From: Panacagrimonas sp052386745
Lineage (GTDB): Bacteria > Pseudomonadota > Gammaproteobacteria > Nevskiales > Nevskiaceae
Assembly: GCA_052386745.1 (NCBI GenBank)
Contig: JBQTJW010000017.1
Span: 1-51,783, forward strand
Direction of reading: 5' to 3'
Length of the DNA: 51,783 nucleotides
The notes under the pieces were generated by a model that was given only the letters and a program-made list of their open reading frames with translations, did no database searches and was not told the DNA's origin. Shown piece after piece: positions 17,787-25,720 of the stretch; position 1 is the stretch's first letter; the number at the start of each line of letters is the position of its first letter. A program made the position numbers and the translations under genes.

Positions 17787-17880
17787 GGCGTGAGGCGTGA
17801 GGCGAAACAGAATATGACGAGTGCGCTGAGGCTGGGTGTGCAGGCGTGTCACGCCTCACGCCTCACCCATTACGCCTCAC
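17787..17880. repeat. Iterated GTGAGGCG repeat forming an inverted repeat
   Basis: On the left, GTGAGGCGTGAGGCG (17790-17804) is matched exactly by its complement CGCCTCACGCCTCAC (17852-17866), with a further CGCCTCAC at 17873-17880. The 47-base loop contains nothing recognisable. The unit GTGAGGC(G) is iterated in both arms. The structure sits between atpA and atpG and is transcribed with the operon. Similar iterated octamers occur between genes in Xanthomonadaceae in my recollection; this has not been checked here. Confidence 0.7.
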
Positions 17881-17897
17881 AGGGAGCGTAGCGAACC

Positions 17898-18764
17898 ATG
17901 CCAGCGCCAAGAGAAATACGCACCAAGATCAAGAGCGTGAAGAACACGCAGAAGATCACGCGTGCGATGGAAAAGGTGGCGATGTCCAAGATGCGCCGTG
18001 CGCAGGAGCGTATGGCCTCCGCGCGTCCCTTCGCCGAAAAGATCCGCGTGGTGCTGGGGCATCTGGCCGCCGCCAACCTCGAGTACAAGCACCCGTTCAC
18101 GGTGGACCGCGAGGTCAAGCGCGTCGCCTACCTGGTGGTGTCTAGCGATCGCGGGCTGGCCGGCGGCCTCAACATGAACGCCTTCCGTGCCACGGTGCGC
18201 AGTATCAAGGAGTGGAAGGACAAGGGTGCCGAGGTGGACGTTGCCCTGATCGGCAACAAGGCCATCGCCTTCTTCAAGCGCGTGGGCGGCACGGTGCTGG
18301 GCAGCGCCAGCCAGCTCGGCGACCGGCCGCAGCTCGAACAGCTGCTGGGGGTCATCAAGCTGCTCTCCGACGCCTATCGCGAAGGCAAGGTCGACCGCGT
18401 CTACGTGGTCTCCACCGAGTTCGTCAACACCATGACGCAGAAGCCGATGATCCGGCAGCTGCTGCCGGTGCAGAAGGTGCAGGGCGAAGGCCTGCTATCG
18501 CACTGGGACTACATCTACGAACCGTCCAGCGCCGAGCTGATGGACACGGTGCTGCAACGCTACGTCGAATCGCAGGTGTACCAGGCCGTGATCGAGAACG
18601 CCGCCAGCGAGCAGGCCGCGCGCATGGTGGCGATGAAGTCCGCCACCGACAACGCCGGCAAGATCATCAGCGGGCTGCAGCTGTCGTACAACAAGGCGCG
18701 ACAGGCCAGCATCACCAAGGAACTCTCCGAGATCGTCGGCGGCGCCGCGGCAATCGGCGGCTGA
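17898..18764 (+). CDS. atpG: F1Fo ATP synthase subunit gamma (F1)
   Basis: A 288-residue central shaft subunit that rotates inside the F1 head. The N-terminal REIRTKIKSVKNTQKIT helix and the C-terminal coiled-coil (MKSATDNAGKII...YNKARQASITKEL) are the two conserved ends. Length is normal. The next gene of the operon should be atpD, but a small toxin-antitoxin pair lies between. Confidence 0.96.
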   Translation: MPAPREIRTKIKSVKNTQKITRAMEKVAMSKMRRAQERMASARPFAEKIRVVLGHLAAANLEYKHPFTVDREVKRVAYLVVSSDRGLAGGLNMNAFRATVRSIKEWKDKGAEVDVALIGNKAIAFFKRVGGTVLGSASQLGDRPQLEQLLGVIKLLSDAYREGKVDRVYVVSTEFVNTMTQKPMIRQLLPVQKVQGEGLLSHWDYIYEPSSAELMDTVLQRYVESQVYQAVIENAASEQAARMVAMKSATDNAGKIISGLQLSYNKARQASITKELSEIVGGAAAIGG

Positions 18765-18805
18765 GACAGGAGTAGGATTCGCGGCTCCATGTGGAGGGAC
18801 TCCGT

Positions 18806-19015
18806 ATGAAGCATCAATTCACTTTGGAGTATTGGCAAGACGAAGGTGCGTTTGTAGGTCGTTTGCGCGAGGTGCCGGGAGTGTTCAGTCAGGGCGAAAC
18901 CCTGAAGGAACTTGAGGCAAACGTTGCGGATGCCTACGAGCTGGTGATGTCCGAATCGGCGGCCTTGCCGTCGGCTTCGGTCAAGAGCAAACCGCTGCTA
19001 CTGAAAGTGGCATGA
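18806..19015 (+). CDS. hicB: HicB-like antitoxin inside the atp operon
   Basis: A 69-residue HicB-family protein consisting only of the partial RNase-H-like fold (FTLEYWQDEGAFVGRLREVPG, then the VFSQGETLKELEANV motif). The C-terminal DNA-binding domain found in longer HicB proteins is missing, so autorepression through this protein is doubtful. GGAGGG seven bases upstream gives a strong ribosome site. It lies 41 bases after atpG, with no visible promoter of its own, and overlaps hicA by four bases (ATGA). Its composition is visibly less GC-rich than the atp genes around it, which suggests transfer. A free antitoxin is expected, since the toxin gene is broken. Confidence 0.85.
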   Translation: MKHQFTLEYWQDEGAFVGRLREVPGVFSQGETLKELEANVADAYELVMSESAALPSASVKSKPLLLKVA

Positions 19016-19195
19016 AGCGGGCCGCCTTCGAGCGGGAGTTGCGGGTAGCAGGTTTGTCAGTTGAAGCGGCATGGAGGGAACCACGATCTCTGGTTCAATC
19101 CAGCCAATGGGCGTCAGGCGCCCGTGCCGCGTCATAACGAGATCAAGGATTCTTTGTGCCGGCTGATCAGAAGACAGCTCGGTGTCGCGGATTGA
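19012..19195 (+). pseudogene. hicA: Frameshifted HicA mRNA-interferase toxin gene
   Basis: Reading from the ATG at 19012 gives MKRAAFERELRVAG and then loses homology, stopping at TAA. Removing one T from the TTT at 19053-19055 restores a 60-residue HicA. It then contains GGNHDLW with the catalytic histidine, NPANGRQAPVPRHNEIKD, and a C-terminal LCRLIRRQLG helix, ending at 19195. The total of 184 bases is 61 codons plus one. HicA is a small double-stranded-RNA-binding-fold ribonuclease that cleaves mRNA and is neutralised by HicB. The single-base insertion in a homopolymer may be a real loss of the toxin or a sequencing error. atpD begins 25 bases after the stop. Confidence 0.85.
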
Positions 19196-19220
19196 TTGGA
19201 TTGAATTGAGGAACAGGTTG

Positions 19221-20597
19221 ATGAGCTCGGGCAAAATCGTTCAGGTTATCGGCGCGGTCGTCGACGTGGAATTTCCGCGCGACTCGATCCCCAAGATTTA
19301 CGACGCGCTGAAGATCGAAGGCGCGCCGCTGACGCTGGAAGTGCAGCAGCAGCTGGGTGACGGCACCGTGCGCACCATCGCGCTCGGTTCGTCCGAAGGC
19401 CTGAAGCGCGGGCTGGTGTGCAACAACACCGGCGCGCCGATCTCGGTGCCCGTGGGCCAGGCCACGCTCGGCCGCATCATGGACGTGCTCGGTTCGCCCA
19501 TCGACGAGGCGGGCGAGGTGAAGGCCGAGCAGCACTGGGCCATCCACCGCGCCGCGCCCTCGTACGAGGACCAGGCCGGTTCCACCGAGCTGCTGGAAAC
19601 CGGCATCAAGGTCATCGACCTGCTGTGCCCGTTCGCCAAGGGCGGCAAGGTCGGCCTGTTCGGCGGTGCCGGCGTGGGCAAGACCGTGAACATGATGGAG
19701 CTCATAAACAACATTGCCAAGGAGCACTCGGGTCTGTCCGTGTTCGCCGGCGTGGGTGAGCGTACCCGTGAAGGCAACGACTTCTACCACGAGATGATGG
19801 AATCGAAGGTCATCGATAAGGTGGCCATGGTGTACGGCCAGATGAACGAGCCGCCCGGCAACCGTCTGCGCGTGGCGCTCACCGGCCTGACCATGGCCGA
19901 GTACTTCCGCGACGAGGGCCGCGACATCCTGTTCTTCGTCGACAACATCTACCGCTACACGCTCGCCGGTACCGAAGTGTCCGCGCTGCTCGGCCGCATG
20001 CCGTCGGCGGTGGGTTACCAGCCCACGCTGGCCGAGGAAATGGGCGTGCTGCAGGAGCGCATCACCTCCACCAAGACCGGCTCGATCACCTCGATCCAGG
20101 CCGTGTACGTGCCCGCGGACGATCTCACCGATCCCTCGCCCGCCACCACCTTCGCGCACCTGGACGCCACCGTGGTGCTCTCGCGCGACATCGCGGCGCT
20201 CGGCATCTACCCGGCCATCGACCCGCTCGATTCCACCTCGCGCCAGCTCGACCCGAACGTCATCGGCGCCGATCACTACAACACCGCCCGTGACGTGCAG
20301 GGCGTGCTGCAGCGCTACAAGGAACTGAAGGACATCATCGCCATCCTGGGCATGGACGAACTGTCTGAGGACGACAAGCGCGCCGTGTCACGCGCGCGCA
20401 AGATCCAGCGCTTCATGTCGCAGCCCTTCCACGTGGCCGAAGTGTTCACCGGCTCGCCCGGCAAGTACGTGCCGCTGAAGGAGACCATCCGCGGCTTCCG
20501 CGGCATCGTCGACGGCCAGTTCGATCACCTGCCCGAGCAGGCGTTCTACATGGTGGGCAGCATCGACGAGGCCGTCGAGAAGGCCAAGAAGCTGTGA
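19221..20597 (+). CDS. atpD: F1Fo ATP synthase subunit beta (F1)
   Basis: A 458-residue catalytic subunit. The P-loop GGAGVGKT lies near 148-155, the catalytic glutamate in GERTREGNDFYHEM, and the DNIYRYTLAG segment near 235-245. The last conserved motif is GQFDHLPEQAFYMVG. The chosen ATG at 19221 has TTGAGGA about ten bases upstream; an in-frame upstream start would read into hicA. The canonical DNIFRFTQAG stretch reads NIYRYTLAG here, a mild variation that occurs in related bacteria. Confidence 0.97.
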   Translation: MSSGKIVQVIGAVVDVEFPRDSIPKIYDALKIEGAPLTLEVQQQLGDGTVRTIALGSSEGLKRGLVCNNTGAPISVPVGQATLGRIMDVLGSPIDEAGEVKAEQHWAIHRAAPSYEDQAGSTELLETGIKVIDLLCPFAKGGKVGLFGGAGVGKTVNMMELINNIAKEHSGLSVFAGVGERTREGNDFYHEMMESKVIDKVAMVYGQMNEPPGNRLRVALTGLTMAEYFRDEGRDILFFVDNIYRYTLAGTEVSALLGRMPSAVGYQPTLAEEMGVLQERITSTKTGSITSIQAVYVPADDLTDPSPATTFAHLDATVVLSRDIAALGIYPAIDPLDSTSRQLDPNVIGADHYNTARDVQGVLQRYKELKDIIAILGMDELSEDDKRAVSRARKIQRFMSQPFHVAEVFTGSPGKYVPLKETIRGFRGIVDGQFDHLPEQAFYMVGSIDEAVEKAKKL

Positions 20598-20601
20598 TGA
20601 A

Positions 20602-20715
20602 GCCGGGAATCGGGAATGGAGAACCGGGAATCGTAGAAGCCAGAACGAACCGGTTGCCAACGATTCCTCGTTGGCTTCGCCAAATTCAGTCCCGATTCCC
20701 GATTCCCGATTCCCG
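20602..20715. repeat. GGGAATC-type inverted repeat element between atpD and atpC
   Basis: The left arm (20602-20633) holds three GGGAAT(C) units and the right arm (about 20691-20715) four GATTCCC units, so the arms pair. The centre contains a perfect 8-bp hairpin, GCCAACGA/TCGTTGGC with a TTCC loop (20656-20675). The element begins five bases after the atpD stop and ends 12 bases before the atpC ATG, so atpC has only a weak ribosome site (AAGAAAA). I recall GGGAATCGGGAATC repeats as abundant between genes in Xanthomonadaceae. Confidence 0.75.
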
Positions 20716-20727
20716 GATTTAAGAAAA

Positions 20728-21150
20728 ATGGCCAATCTCCACATCGACATCGTCGCCGCCGAAGGCCACATCCACTCGGGCGAGGCCGCCATGGTGTTTG
20801 CGCCGGCCTCGATGGGTGAAGTCGGCATCGCCCCGCGGCACGCGCCGCTGCTCACCACGCTCAAGCCCGGCGTCGTCCGGGTGAAGCTGGCCGACGGCAG
20901 CGAGCTGCCGTTCTTCGTCGGCGGCGGCATCCTGGAAGTGCAGCCGCACCTCGTCACCGTGCTGGCGGACACCGCCCTGCGCGCCAAGGACGCCGACGAG
21001 GCCGGCGCCCTGCGCGCCAAGCAGGATGCCGAGGCCCGCCTGGCCGGTGCCAGTTCGCAGATGGACATGGCCGCCGCCCAGGCCGAACTGGTCGAGGCCG
21101 CCGCGCGCCTGGAGTTCGTCAAGAAGTTCAAGACGCCAACCCACGGCTGA
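20728..21150 (+). CDS. atpC: F1Fo ATP synthase subunit epsilon (F1)
   Basis: A 140-residue subunit with an N-terminal beta-sandwich (LHIDIVAAEGHIHSGEAAMVF) and a C-terminal two-helix part (residues about 90-135) that can block rotation. The ATG at 20728 follows the GGGAATC element; the reading frame is open into that element, but those residues are not part of the protein. The last gene of the operon, followed by a strong terminator. Confidence 0.95.
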   Translation: MANLHIDIVAAEGHIHSGEAAMVFAPASMGEVGIAPRHAPLLTTLKPGVVRVKLADGSELPFFVGGGILEVQPHLVTVLADTALRAKDADEAGALRAKQDAEARLAGASSQMDMAAAQAELVEAAARLEFVKKFKTPTHG

Positions 21151-21178
21151 AACCGGGCTGGCATGCGGTATCGTTGGG

Positions 21179-21205
21179 GGCCGCGCACTGCGCGGCCTTT
21201 TCTTT
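21179..21205 (+). terminator. Rho-independent terminator of the atp operon
   Basis: A perfect 8-bp GC stem (GGCCGCGC / GCGCGGCC) with the three-base loop ACT is followed at once by TTTTCTTT. It begins 28 bases after the atpC stop codon and ends 15 bases before the glmU ATG. Confidence 0.9.
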
Positions 21206-21220
21206 GTGGAATCCCGTTCG

Positions 21221-22639
21221 ATGAGCCAGGCGCAGAAACCGGTCAAATCCAGGGCGATGGCGCCCTTGCACGTCGTCATCCTGGCTGCGGGCAAGGGCAC
21301 CCGCATGAAGTCCGCGCTGCCCAAGGTGCTGCACGGCATCGCCGGCCGCGCGATGCTCGCGCATGTGCTGCAGACGGCCCAGAACCTTGGCGCCGAGGGC
21401 TGTCACCTGGTGCTTGGGCATGGCGCGGAAACCGTCCGGGCCTGGGCCGCGGGCGCCAACCCGGCCGGGCCCAACGTGCGCTTCGCGACGCAGGCCGAGC
21501 AGCTCGGCACGGCGCACGCCGTGCTCCAGGCCATGCCGGAGATTCCCGACCACGCGCGCGTGCTCATCCTGTACGGCGACGTGCCGCTGATCGAAGCCAC
21601 CACGCTGTCGGAGCTGTTGCGCGTGGCCGGCAGCGGCCTTGCCGTACTCACCGCAGAAGTGCCAGACCCGACCGGCTACGGGCGCATCGTGCGCAACCGC
21701 GGCGGCGCCGTGCACAGCATCGTCGAGGAGCGCGACGCAACACCCGTGCAGCGACGCATCACCGAGATCAACACCGGCGTGATGACGGCGCCGGCCAAGC
21801 GGCTGCGCGCCTGGCTGGGCAAGGTGGGCAACGCCAACAGCAAGGGCGAGTTCTACCTGACCGACATCGTGGGCCTGGCCGTGCGGGCCCGGGTGGCGGT
21901 CCGCAGCGCCACGGCGGCCTCGGCCGAAGAAGTGCTGGGCGTGAACGATCGGGTGCAGCTGGCCGCGCAGGAGCGCGTGTTCCAGCGGCGGCAGGCCGAG
22001 GCGCTGATGCGCGAGGGCGTGGGCATCCGCGACGCCAGCCGCTTCGACCTCCGCGGCACGCTGCGCTGCGGCGAGGACGTGCACCTAGACGTGGGCGTCG
22101 TCATCGAGGGCGAGGTGGAGCTGGGCGACCATGTTCACGTCGGGCCCTACACCCTGCTCAAGAACGCGAGGATCGGCGCCGGCACGCACGTGGAAGGGCA
22201 CTGCGTGATCGATTCGGCCGTCGTCGGCCGCGCCTGCCGCATTGGCCCCTTCGCGCGCCTGCGGCCGGAGGCGCAGCTGGCGGACCAGGTGCACATCGGC
22301 AATTTCGTCGAGATCAAGAAGAGCGTGCTCGGCGAGGGCAGCAAGGCCAATCACCTGGCCTACGTGGGCGATGCGGACGTGGGTGCGCGGGTGAACATCG
22401 GCGCCGGGGTCATCACCTGCAACTACGACGGCGTCAACAAGCACCTCACGGTCATCGGCGACGATGCCTTCATCGGCACCGACACCCAGCTCATCGCACC
22501 CGTCACCGTGGGCGCGGGCGCTTACATTGCCGCCGGGTCCAGCATTTCCATGGACGCGCCGGACGGCCAGCTCACCATCTGCCGGGCGCGCGAGCAGCGC
22601 TCGCTGCCCAACTGGAAGCGGCCGCAGAAGAAGTCCTGA
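21221..22639 (+). CDS. glmU: Bifunctional UDP-GlcNAc pyrophosphorylase / GlcN-1-P acetyltransferase GlmU
   Basis: A 472-residue two-domain enzyme making UDP-N-acetylglucosamine for peptidoglycan and lipid A. The uridylyltransferase domain carries LAAGKGTRMKS at about 21-31, and YGDVPL follows. The left-handed beta-helix acetyltransferase domain covers roughly 265-460 and includes NYDGVNKH and IGTDTQLIAPV. Around 12-16 extra N-terminal residues precede the usual start; an internal ATG at 21257 (MAPLHVV) is an alternative. Placement after the atp operon is common in gammaproteobacteria. The atp terminator lies just upstream, so a separate promoter must overlap it or termination must be partial. 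Confidence 0.95.
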   Translation: MSQAQKPVKSRAMAPLHVVILAAGKGTRMKSALPKVLHGIAGRAMLAHVLQTAQNLGAEGCHLVLGHGAETVRAWAAGANPAGPNVRFATQAEQLGTAHAVLQAMPEIPDHARVLILYGDVPLIEATTLSELLRVAGSGLAVLTAEVPDPTGYGRIVRNRGGAVHSIVEERDATPVQRRITEINTGVMTAPAKRLRAWLGKVGNANSKGEFYLTDIVGLAVRARVAVRSATAASAEEVLGVNDRVQLAAQERVFQRRQAEALMREGVGIRDASRFDLRGTLRCGEDVHLDVGVVIEGEVELGDHVHVGPYTLLKNARIGAGTHVEGHCVIDSAVVGRACRIGPFARLRPEAQLADQVHIGNFVEIKKSVLGEGSKANHLAYVGDADVGARVNIGAGVITCNYDGVNKHLTVIGDDAFIGTDTQLIAPVTVGAGAYIAAGSSISMDAPDGQLTICRAREQRSLPNWKRPQKKS

Positions 22640-22648
22640 AGCCGGAAT

Positions 22649-22672
22649 GCCGGGGCGGATTCGCGTCCCGGC
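22649..22672. terminator. Hairpin between convergent glmU and the VWA gene
   Basis: A 9-bp stem with one G-U pair (GCCGGGGCG / CGTCCCGGC) and a six-base loop lies ten bases after the glmU stop. No T-run follows on either strand, so terminator function is likely only from position between two convergent genes. Confidence 0.4.
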
Positions 22673-22739
22673 AGGCCGCTGGCGGACCGCGCCCTCGTCG
22701 CCCGCGCTGACCAGGCGAGCGACCCGTGCGCCCCATCCG

Positions 22740-23942
22740 CTACGCCATCGTCGCCGCCGACCCGGCGTGGCTCAGCCGGCGCATGCCCTGCTCCAGGCCG
22801 CCCAGGGTCATGGGGAACATCCGGTCGGCGCCGATGAGTTCCTGCACCAGCCGCACGGACGCGGAATGTTCCCAGCGCTGCTGGATGTCCGGGTTGAGCC
22901 AGATCAGGCGCGGGAAGACGTTGAGCAGGCGCTGCATCCAGACCGCGCCGGGTTCCTCGTTCCAGTGCTCGATGCTGCCGCCGGGCTGCACGATCTCGTA
23001 GGGGCTCATGGCCGCGTCGCCGACGAAGATCACCTTGTAGTCCGGCGTGTACTTGTGCAGCACGTCGAACAGCGGGAAGCGCTCGTTGGTGCGGCGCAGG
23101 TTGTCCTTCCACACGCTCTCGTAGATGAAGTTGTGGAAGTAGAAATATTCCAGGTGCTTGAACTCGGTCTTGGCGGCGCTGAACAGCTCCTCGCAGACCT
23201 TGACGTGCGGGTCCATGGAACCGCCCACGTCCAGGAACAGCAGCACCTTCACGGTGTTGTGCCGCTCCGGCACCATCTTCAGGTCCAGCCAGCCGGCGTT
23301 GCGCGCGGTGGAGCGGATGGTGTCGTCGATGTCCAGCTCGCTGGCGGCGCCCTCGCGCGCGAACTTGCGCAGGCGGCGCAGGGCGATCTTGATGTTGCGC
23401 GTGCCCAGCTCGACGCTGTCGTCCAGGTTCTTGAACTCGCGCTTCTCCCACACCTTCACCGCCTTGCGGTTGCCGCCGGTGCCGCCGATGCGGATGCCTT
23501 CCGGGTTGTAGCCGGAATTGCCGAAGGGCGAGGTGCCGCCGGTGCCAATCCACTTGCTGCCGCCCTGGTGGCGCTCCTTCTGCTCCTCCAGGCGCTTGCG
23601 CAGCGTCTCCATCAGTTCATCGAGTCCGCCCAGGGCCTGGATCTTGGCCTTCTCCTCTTCGGTGAGCAGCTGGTCGAACTGCTTGCGCAGCCACTCCTCC
23701 GGGATGGAGCCGAGCAGCTCGCCGGTGACGCTCTCCACACCCTTGAAGTAGGCCGCGAAGGCGCGGTCGAACCGGTCGTACTGGCTCTCGTCCTTCACCA
23801 TGGCCACGCGCGCCAGGTGGTAGAAATCCTCCAGCGAGAACACGGCCACGTGCCGGGACAAAGCCTCCAGCAAGGTGAGAAATTCCGACAGCGAGGTCTT
23901 GACCCCGGCTTCGCGGACGGTGAGAAAAAAGGTGAAGAGCAT
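22740..23942 (-). CDS. VWA domain-containing CoxE-like protein
   Basis: A 400-residue protein with a C-terminal von Willebrand type A domain. The metal-ion-dependent adhesion site begins DVGGSMD at about 238-244, with the later Asp in FVGDAAMSPYE near residue 315. The N-terminal half (residues 1-130) is a helical region typical of CoxE/YehP-like proteins and includes a charged EEEKAK...KRLEEQKERHQ stretch. Family members usually act with a MoxR-type AAA ATPase in protein or metal-centre maturation; none is present beside it here. No signal peptide, so cytoplasmic. The ATG has AGGAG at good spacing. The minus strand has a TAGAAT box at 23966-23971 with no matching -35. Confidence 0.83.
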   Translation of the reverse strand: MLFTFFLTVREAGVKTSLSEFLTLLEALSRHVAVFSLEDFYHLARVAMVKDESQYDRFDRAFAAYFKGVESVTGELLGSIPEEWLRKQFDQLLTEEEKAKIQALGGLDELMETLRKRLEEQKERHQGGSKWIGTGGTSPFGNSGYNPEGIRIGGTGGNRKAVKVWEKREFKNLDDSVELGTRNIKIALRRLRKFAREGAASELDIDDTIRSTARNAGWLDLKMVPERHNTVKVLLFLDVGGSMDPHVKVCEELFSAAKTEFKHLEYFYFHNFIYESVWKDNLRRTNERFPLFDVLHKYTPDYKVIFVGDAAMSPYEIVQPGGSIEHWNEEPGAVWMQRLLNVFPRLIWLNPDIQQRWEHSASVRLVQELIGADRMFPMTLGGLEQGMRRLSHAGSAATMA

Positions 23943-24036
23943 GGGCCGTCTCCTGGCAATCCTTCATTCTATTGGCGCGGGCGATGCGCGCGAAGCGCCG
24001 TGCCCGCGCACCCTGCGGCCGCCAAACCCCTGAACC

Positions 24037-24681
24037 ATGATCGACCGTGAAATCATTGCCCTGGCGGAGCGCCACCTCGCCGGCTGCTGTCCCATGATGC
24101 GCCGGCTGGTGGGCGCCTACGGCCCCTGTCCGCTCGGGGCCGCGCAGCGCGATCCGTTCCACGTGCTGGCCAGCTCCATCATCAGCCAGCAGCTGTCCTC
24201 GCGGGCGGCGGACACCATCCAGGCGCGGGTGCACGCGCTGCTGGGCGTCACCGACCGCCTGACGCCGGAGCGCCTGCTGTCCGCCACGCCCGAACAGCTT
24301 CGTGGCGCGGGGCTGTCGAATGCCAAGTGCAAGTGGCTGCACGCCCTGAGCGAGCGCACCACCTCCGGCGAGCTGGACTTCGCCGCGCTGGCGACGATGG
24401 ACGACGAGCCCGCCATCCAACTGCTGGACGCCCTGCCCGGCATCGGCCGCTGGACCGCGGAGATGTTCCTGATCTTCGCGCTGGACCGGCTCGACGTATT
24501 CGCCCTGGGCGATGCCGGCCTGCGCAACGGCGTCAACAAGCTGTTCAACGACGGCGCCAAGCTTGCCGACGTGGCCACCCTGGAAGTCGCCGCGCGCTGG
24601 GCGCCGTACCGGTCGCTCGCCAGCTGGTACCTGTGGCGGCTGACCGATGCCAACGTGGCGGAGTGGACGCAGGCCCGCTGA
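24037..24681 (+). CDS. DNA-3-methyladenine glycosylase II, AlkA-like (HhH-GPD)
   Basis: A 214-residue base-excision-repair glycosylase of the HhH-GPD superfamily. The helix-hairpin-helix is LPGIGRWTAEM near 133-143, and the catalytic aspartate follows in DVFALGDAGL near 157. The DPFHVLASSIISQQLSSRAA segment is the usual first conserved block. It lacks the N-terminal AlkA domain of E. coli and the four-cysteine iron-sulfur cluster of Nth/MutY, so it is a short AlkA/MagIII-type enzyme removing alkylated purines. No Ada-like gene is nearby. It is divergent from the VWA gene and convergent with gpsA (27 bases). Confidence 0.88.
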   Translation: MIDREIIALAERHLAGCCPMMRRLVGAYGPCPLGAAQRDPFHVLASSIISQQLSSRAADTIQARVHALLGVTDRLTPERLLSATPEQLRGAGLSNAKCKWLHALSERTTSGELDFAALATMDDEPAIQLLDALPGIGRWTAEMFLIFALDRLDVFALGDAGLRNGVNKLFNDGAKLADVATLEVAARWAPYRSLASWYLWRLTDANVAEWTQAR

Positions 24682-24708
24682 GCCCGCGCGGCGGCGCGCC
24701 GTCTGCGC

Positions 24709-25707
24709 TTACGCGCTCTCCGGTTTCACCGGCCGCGACGCGAGCTTGCTCACGGCCTCAGCCGGGGTGATTTCGCCATCGATGACGCGGACCACCTGCT
24801 CGGTGATCGGCATCTCCACGCCGTGCAGGCGTGCCAGCCGCAGGACCTCCGGCGCGGCGGTGACGCCCTCGACCACCTGCTGGATGTCGTGGATCGCCTC
24901 GGCAACGGACCTGCCCTGCGCCAGCAGCAGGCCGAAGCGGCGGTTGCGCGACTGGTTGTCCGTGCAGGTCAGCACCAGGTCGCCCATGCCGGCGAGGCCG
25001 ATCAGGGTCTCGGTGCGTGCGCCGAGCGCCTCGCCCAGCCGCATGATCTCGGCGAGCCCGCGGGTGATGAGCGCCGCGCGCGTGTTGGCGCCAAGCCCCA
25101 GGCCATCGGCAATGCCGACGGCGATGGCCATGACGTTCTTGGCCGAGCCGCCGACCTCCACGCCGATCACGTCGTCCGAGGTGTAGGCGCGGAAGCGGTC
25201 GCCGTGCAGGGCATGGGCAATGAGGCTGGCGAAGGCCTCGTCGCCGGAGGCCACCGTCACGGCGGTCGGCAGGCCGCGCCCCATTTCCTTGGCAAAGGTC
25301 GGTCCGGAGATCACCGCCAGCCGGCGCTGGTCGCCCAGCACCTCGGCAAACACCTGGTGGACCAGTCGCCCGGTCCCGGCCTCGAAGCCCTTGCAGGCAC
25401 AGGCAATGCCCTGATCCCCGCGCAGCAGGGGCGCAACGCGGGCCAGCGTCTCGCGCAGCGCCTGGCTAGGCACCACCACCACGAGGTGGTCGGCATGGCT
25501 GACGACCGCACCGAGGTCGGCGCTGGCCGCGAGCGCGTCCGGAAACGGGCAGCCCGGCAGGTACCGCGCGTTGCTGCGCGACCGCTGCATGGTCTCCAGA
25601 TCGGCGCCATTGCGCCCCCACAGCTGCGTGGGCGTTCCTCCACGCGCCAGCTGGATCGCCATCGCGGTTCCGTAGGAACCCGCCCCGATGACCGCCAGCC
25701 GGAGCAT
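24709..25707 (-). CDS. gpsA: Glycerol-3-phosphate dehydrogenase [NAD(P)+] GpsA
   Basis: A 332-residue cytosolic enzyme reducing dihydroxyacetone phosphate to sn-glycerol-3-phosphate for phospholipids. GAGSYGTA at 8-15 binds the dinucleotide; the catalytic lysine lies in GSAKNVMAIAVG, and the NTRAALITRG block follows. The ATG at 25707 is where homology begins. The frame is open 36 codons further, but that stretch is the palindromic element. No good Shine-Dalgarno is visible ahead of the chosen ATG. In E. coli secB-gpsA are adjacent and coupled; here the element separates them and may supply a terminator, so gpsA may need its own promoter. Confidence 0.95.
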   Translation of the reverse strand: MLRLAVIGAGSYGTAMAIQLARGGTPTQLWGRNGADLETMQRSRSNARYLPGCPFPDALAASADLGAVVSHADHLVVVVPSQALRETLARVAPLLRGDQGIACACKGFEAGTGRLVHQVFAEVLGDQRRLAVISGPTFAKEMGRGLPTAVTVASGDEAFASLIAHALHGDRFRAYTSDDVIGVEVGGSAKNVMAIAVGIADGLGLGANTRAALITRGLAEIMRLGEALGARTETLIGLAGMGDLVLTCTDNQSRNRRFGLLLAQGRSVAEAIHDIQQVVEGVTAAPEVLRLARLHGVEMPITEQVVRVIDGEITPAEAVSKLASRPVKPESA

Positions 25708-25720
25708 GGCGTTGGGCTCA

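Noticed and set aside
20671..20727. N-terminal extension of AtpC
   Set aside because: It translates the GGGAATC repeat and does not resemble any epsilon subunit.
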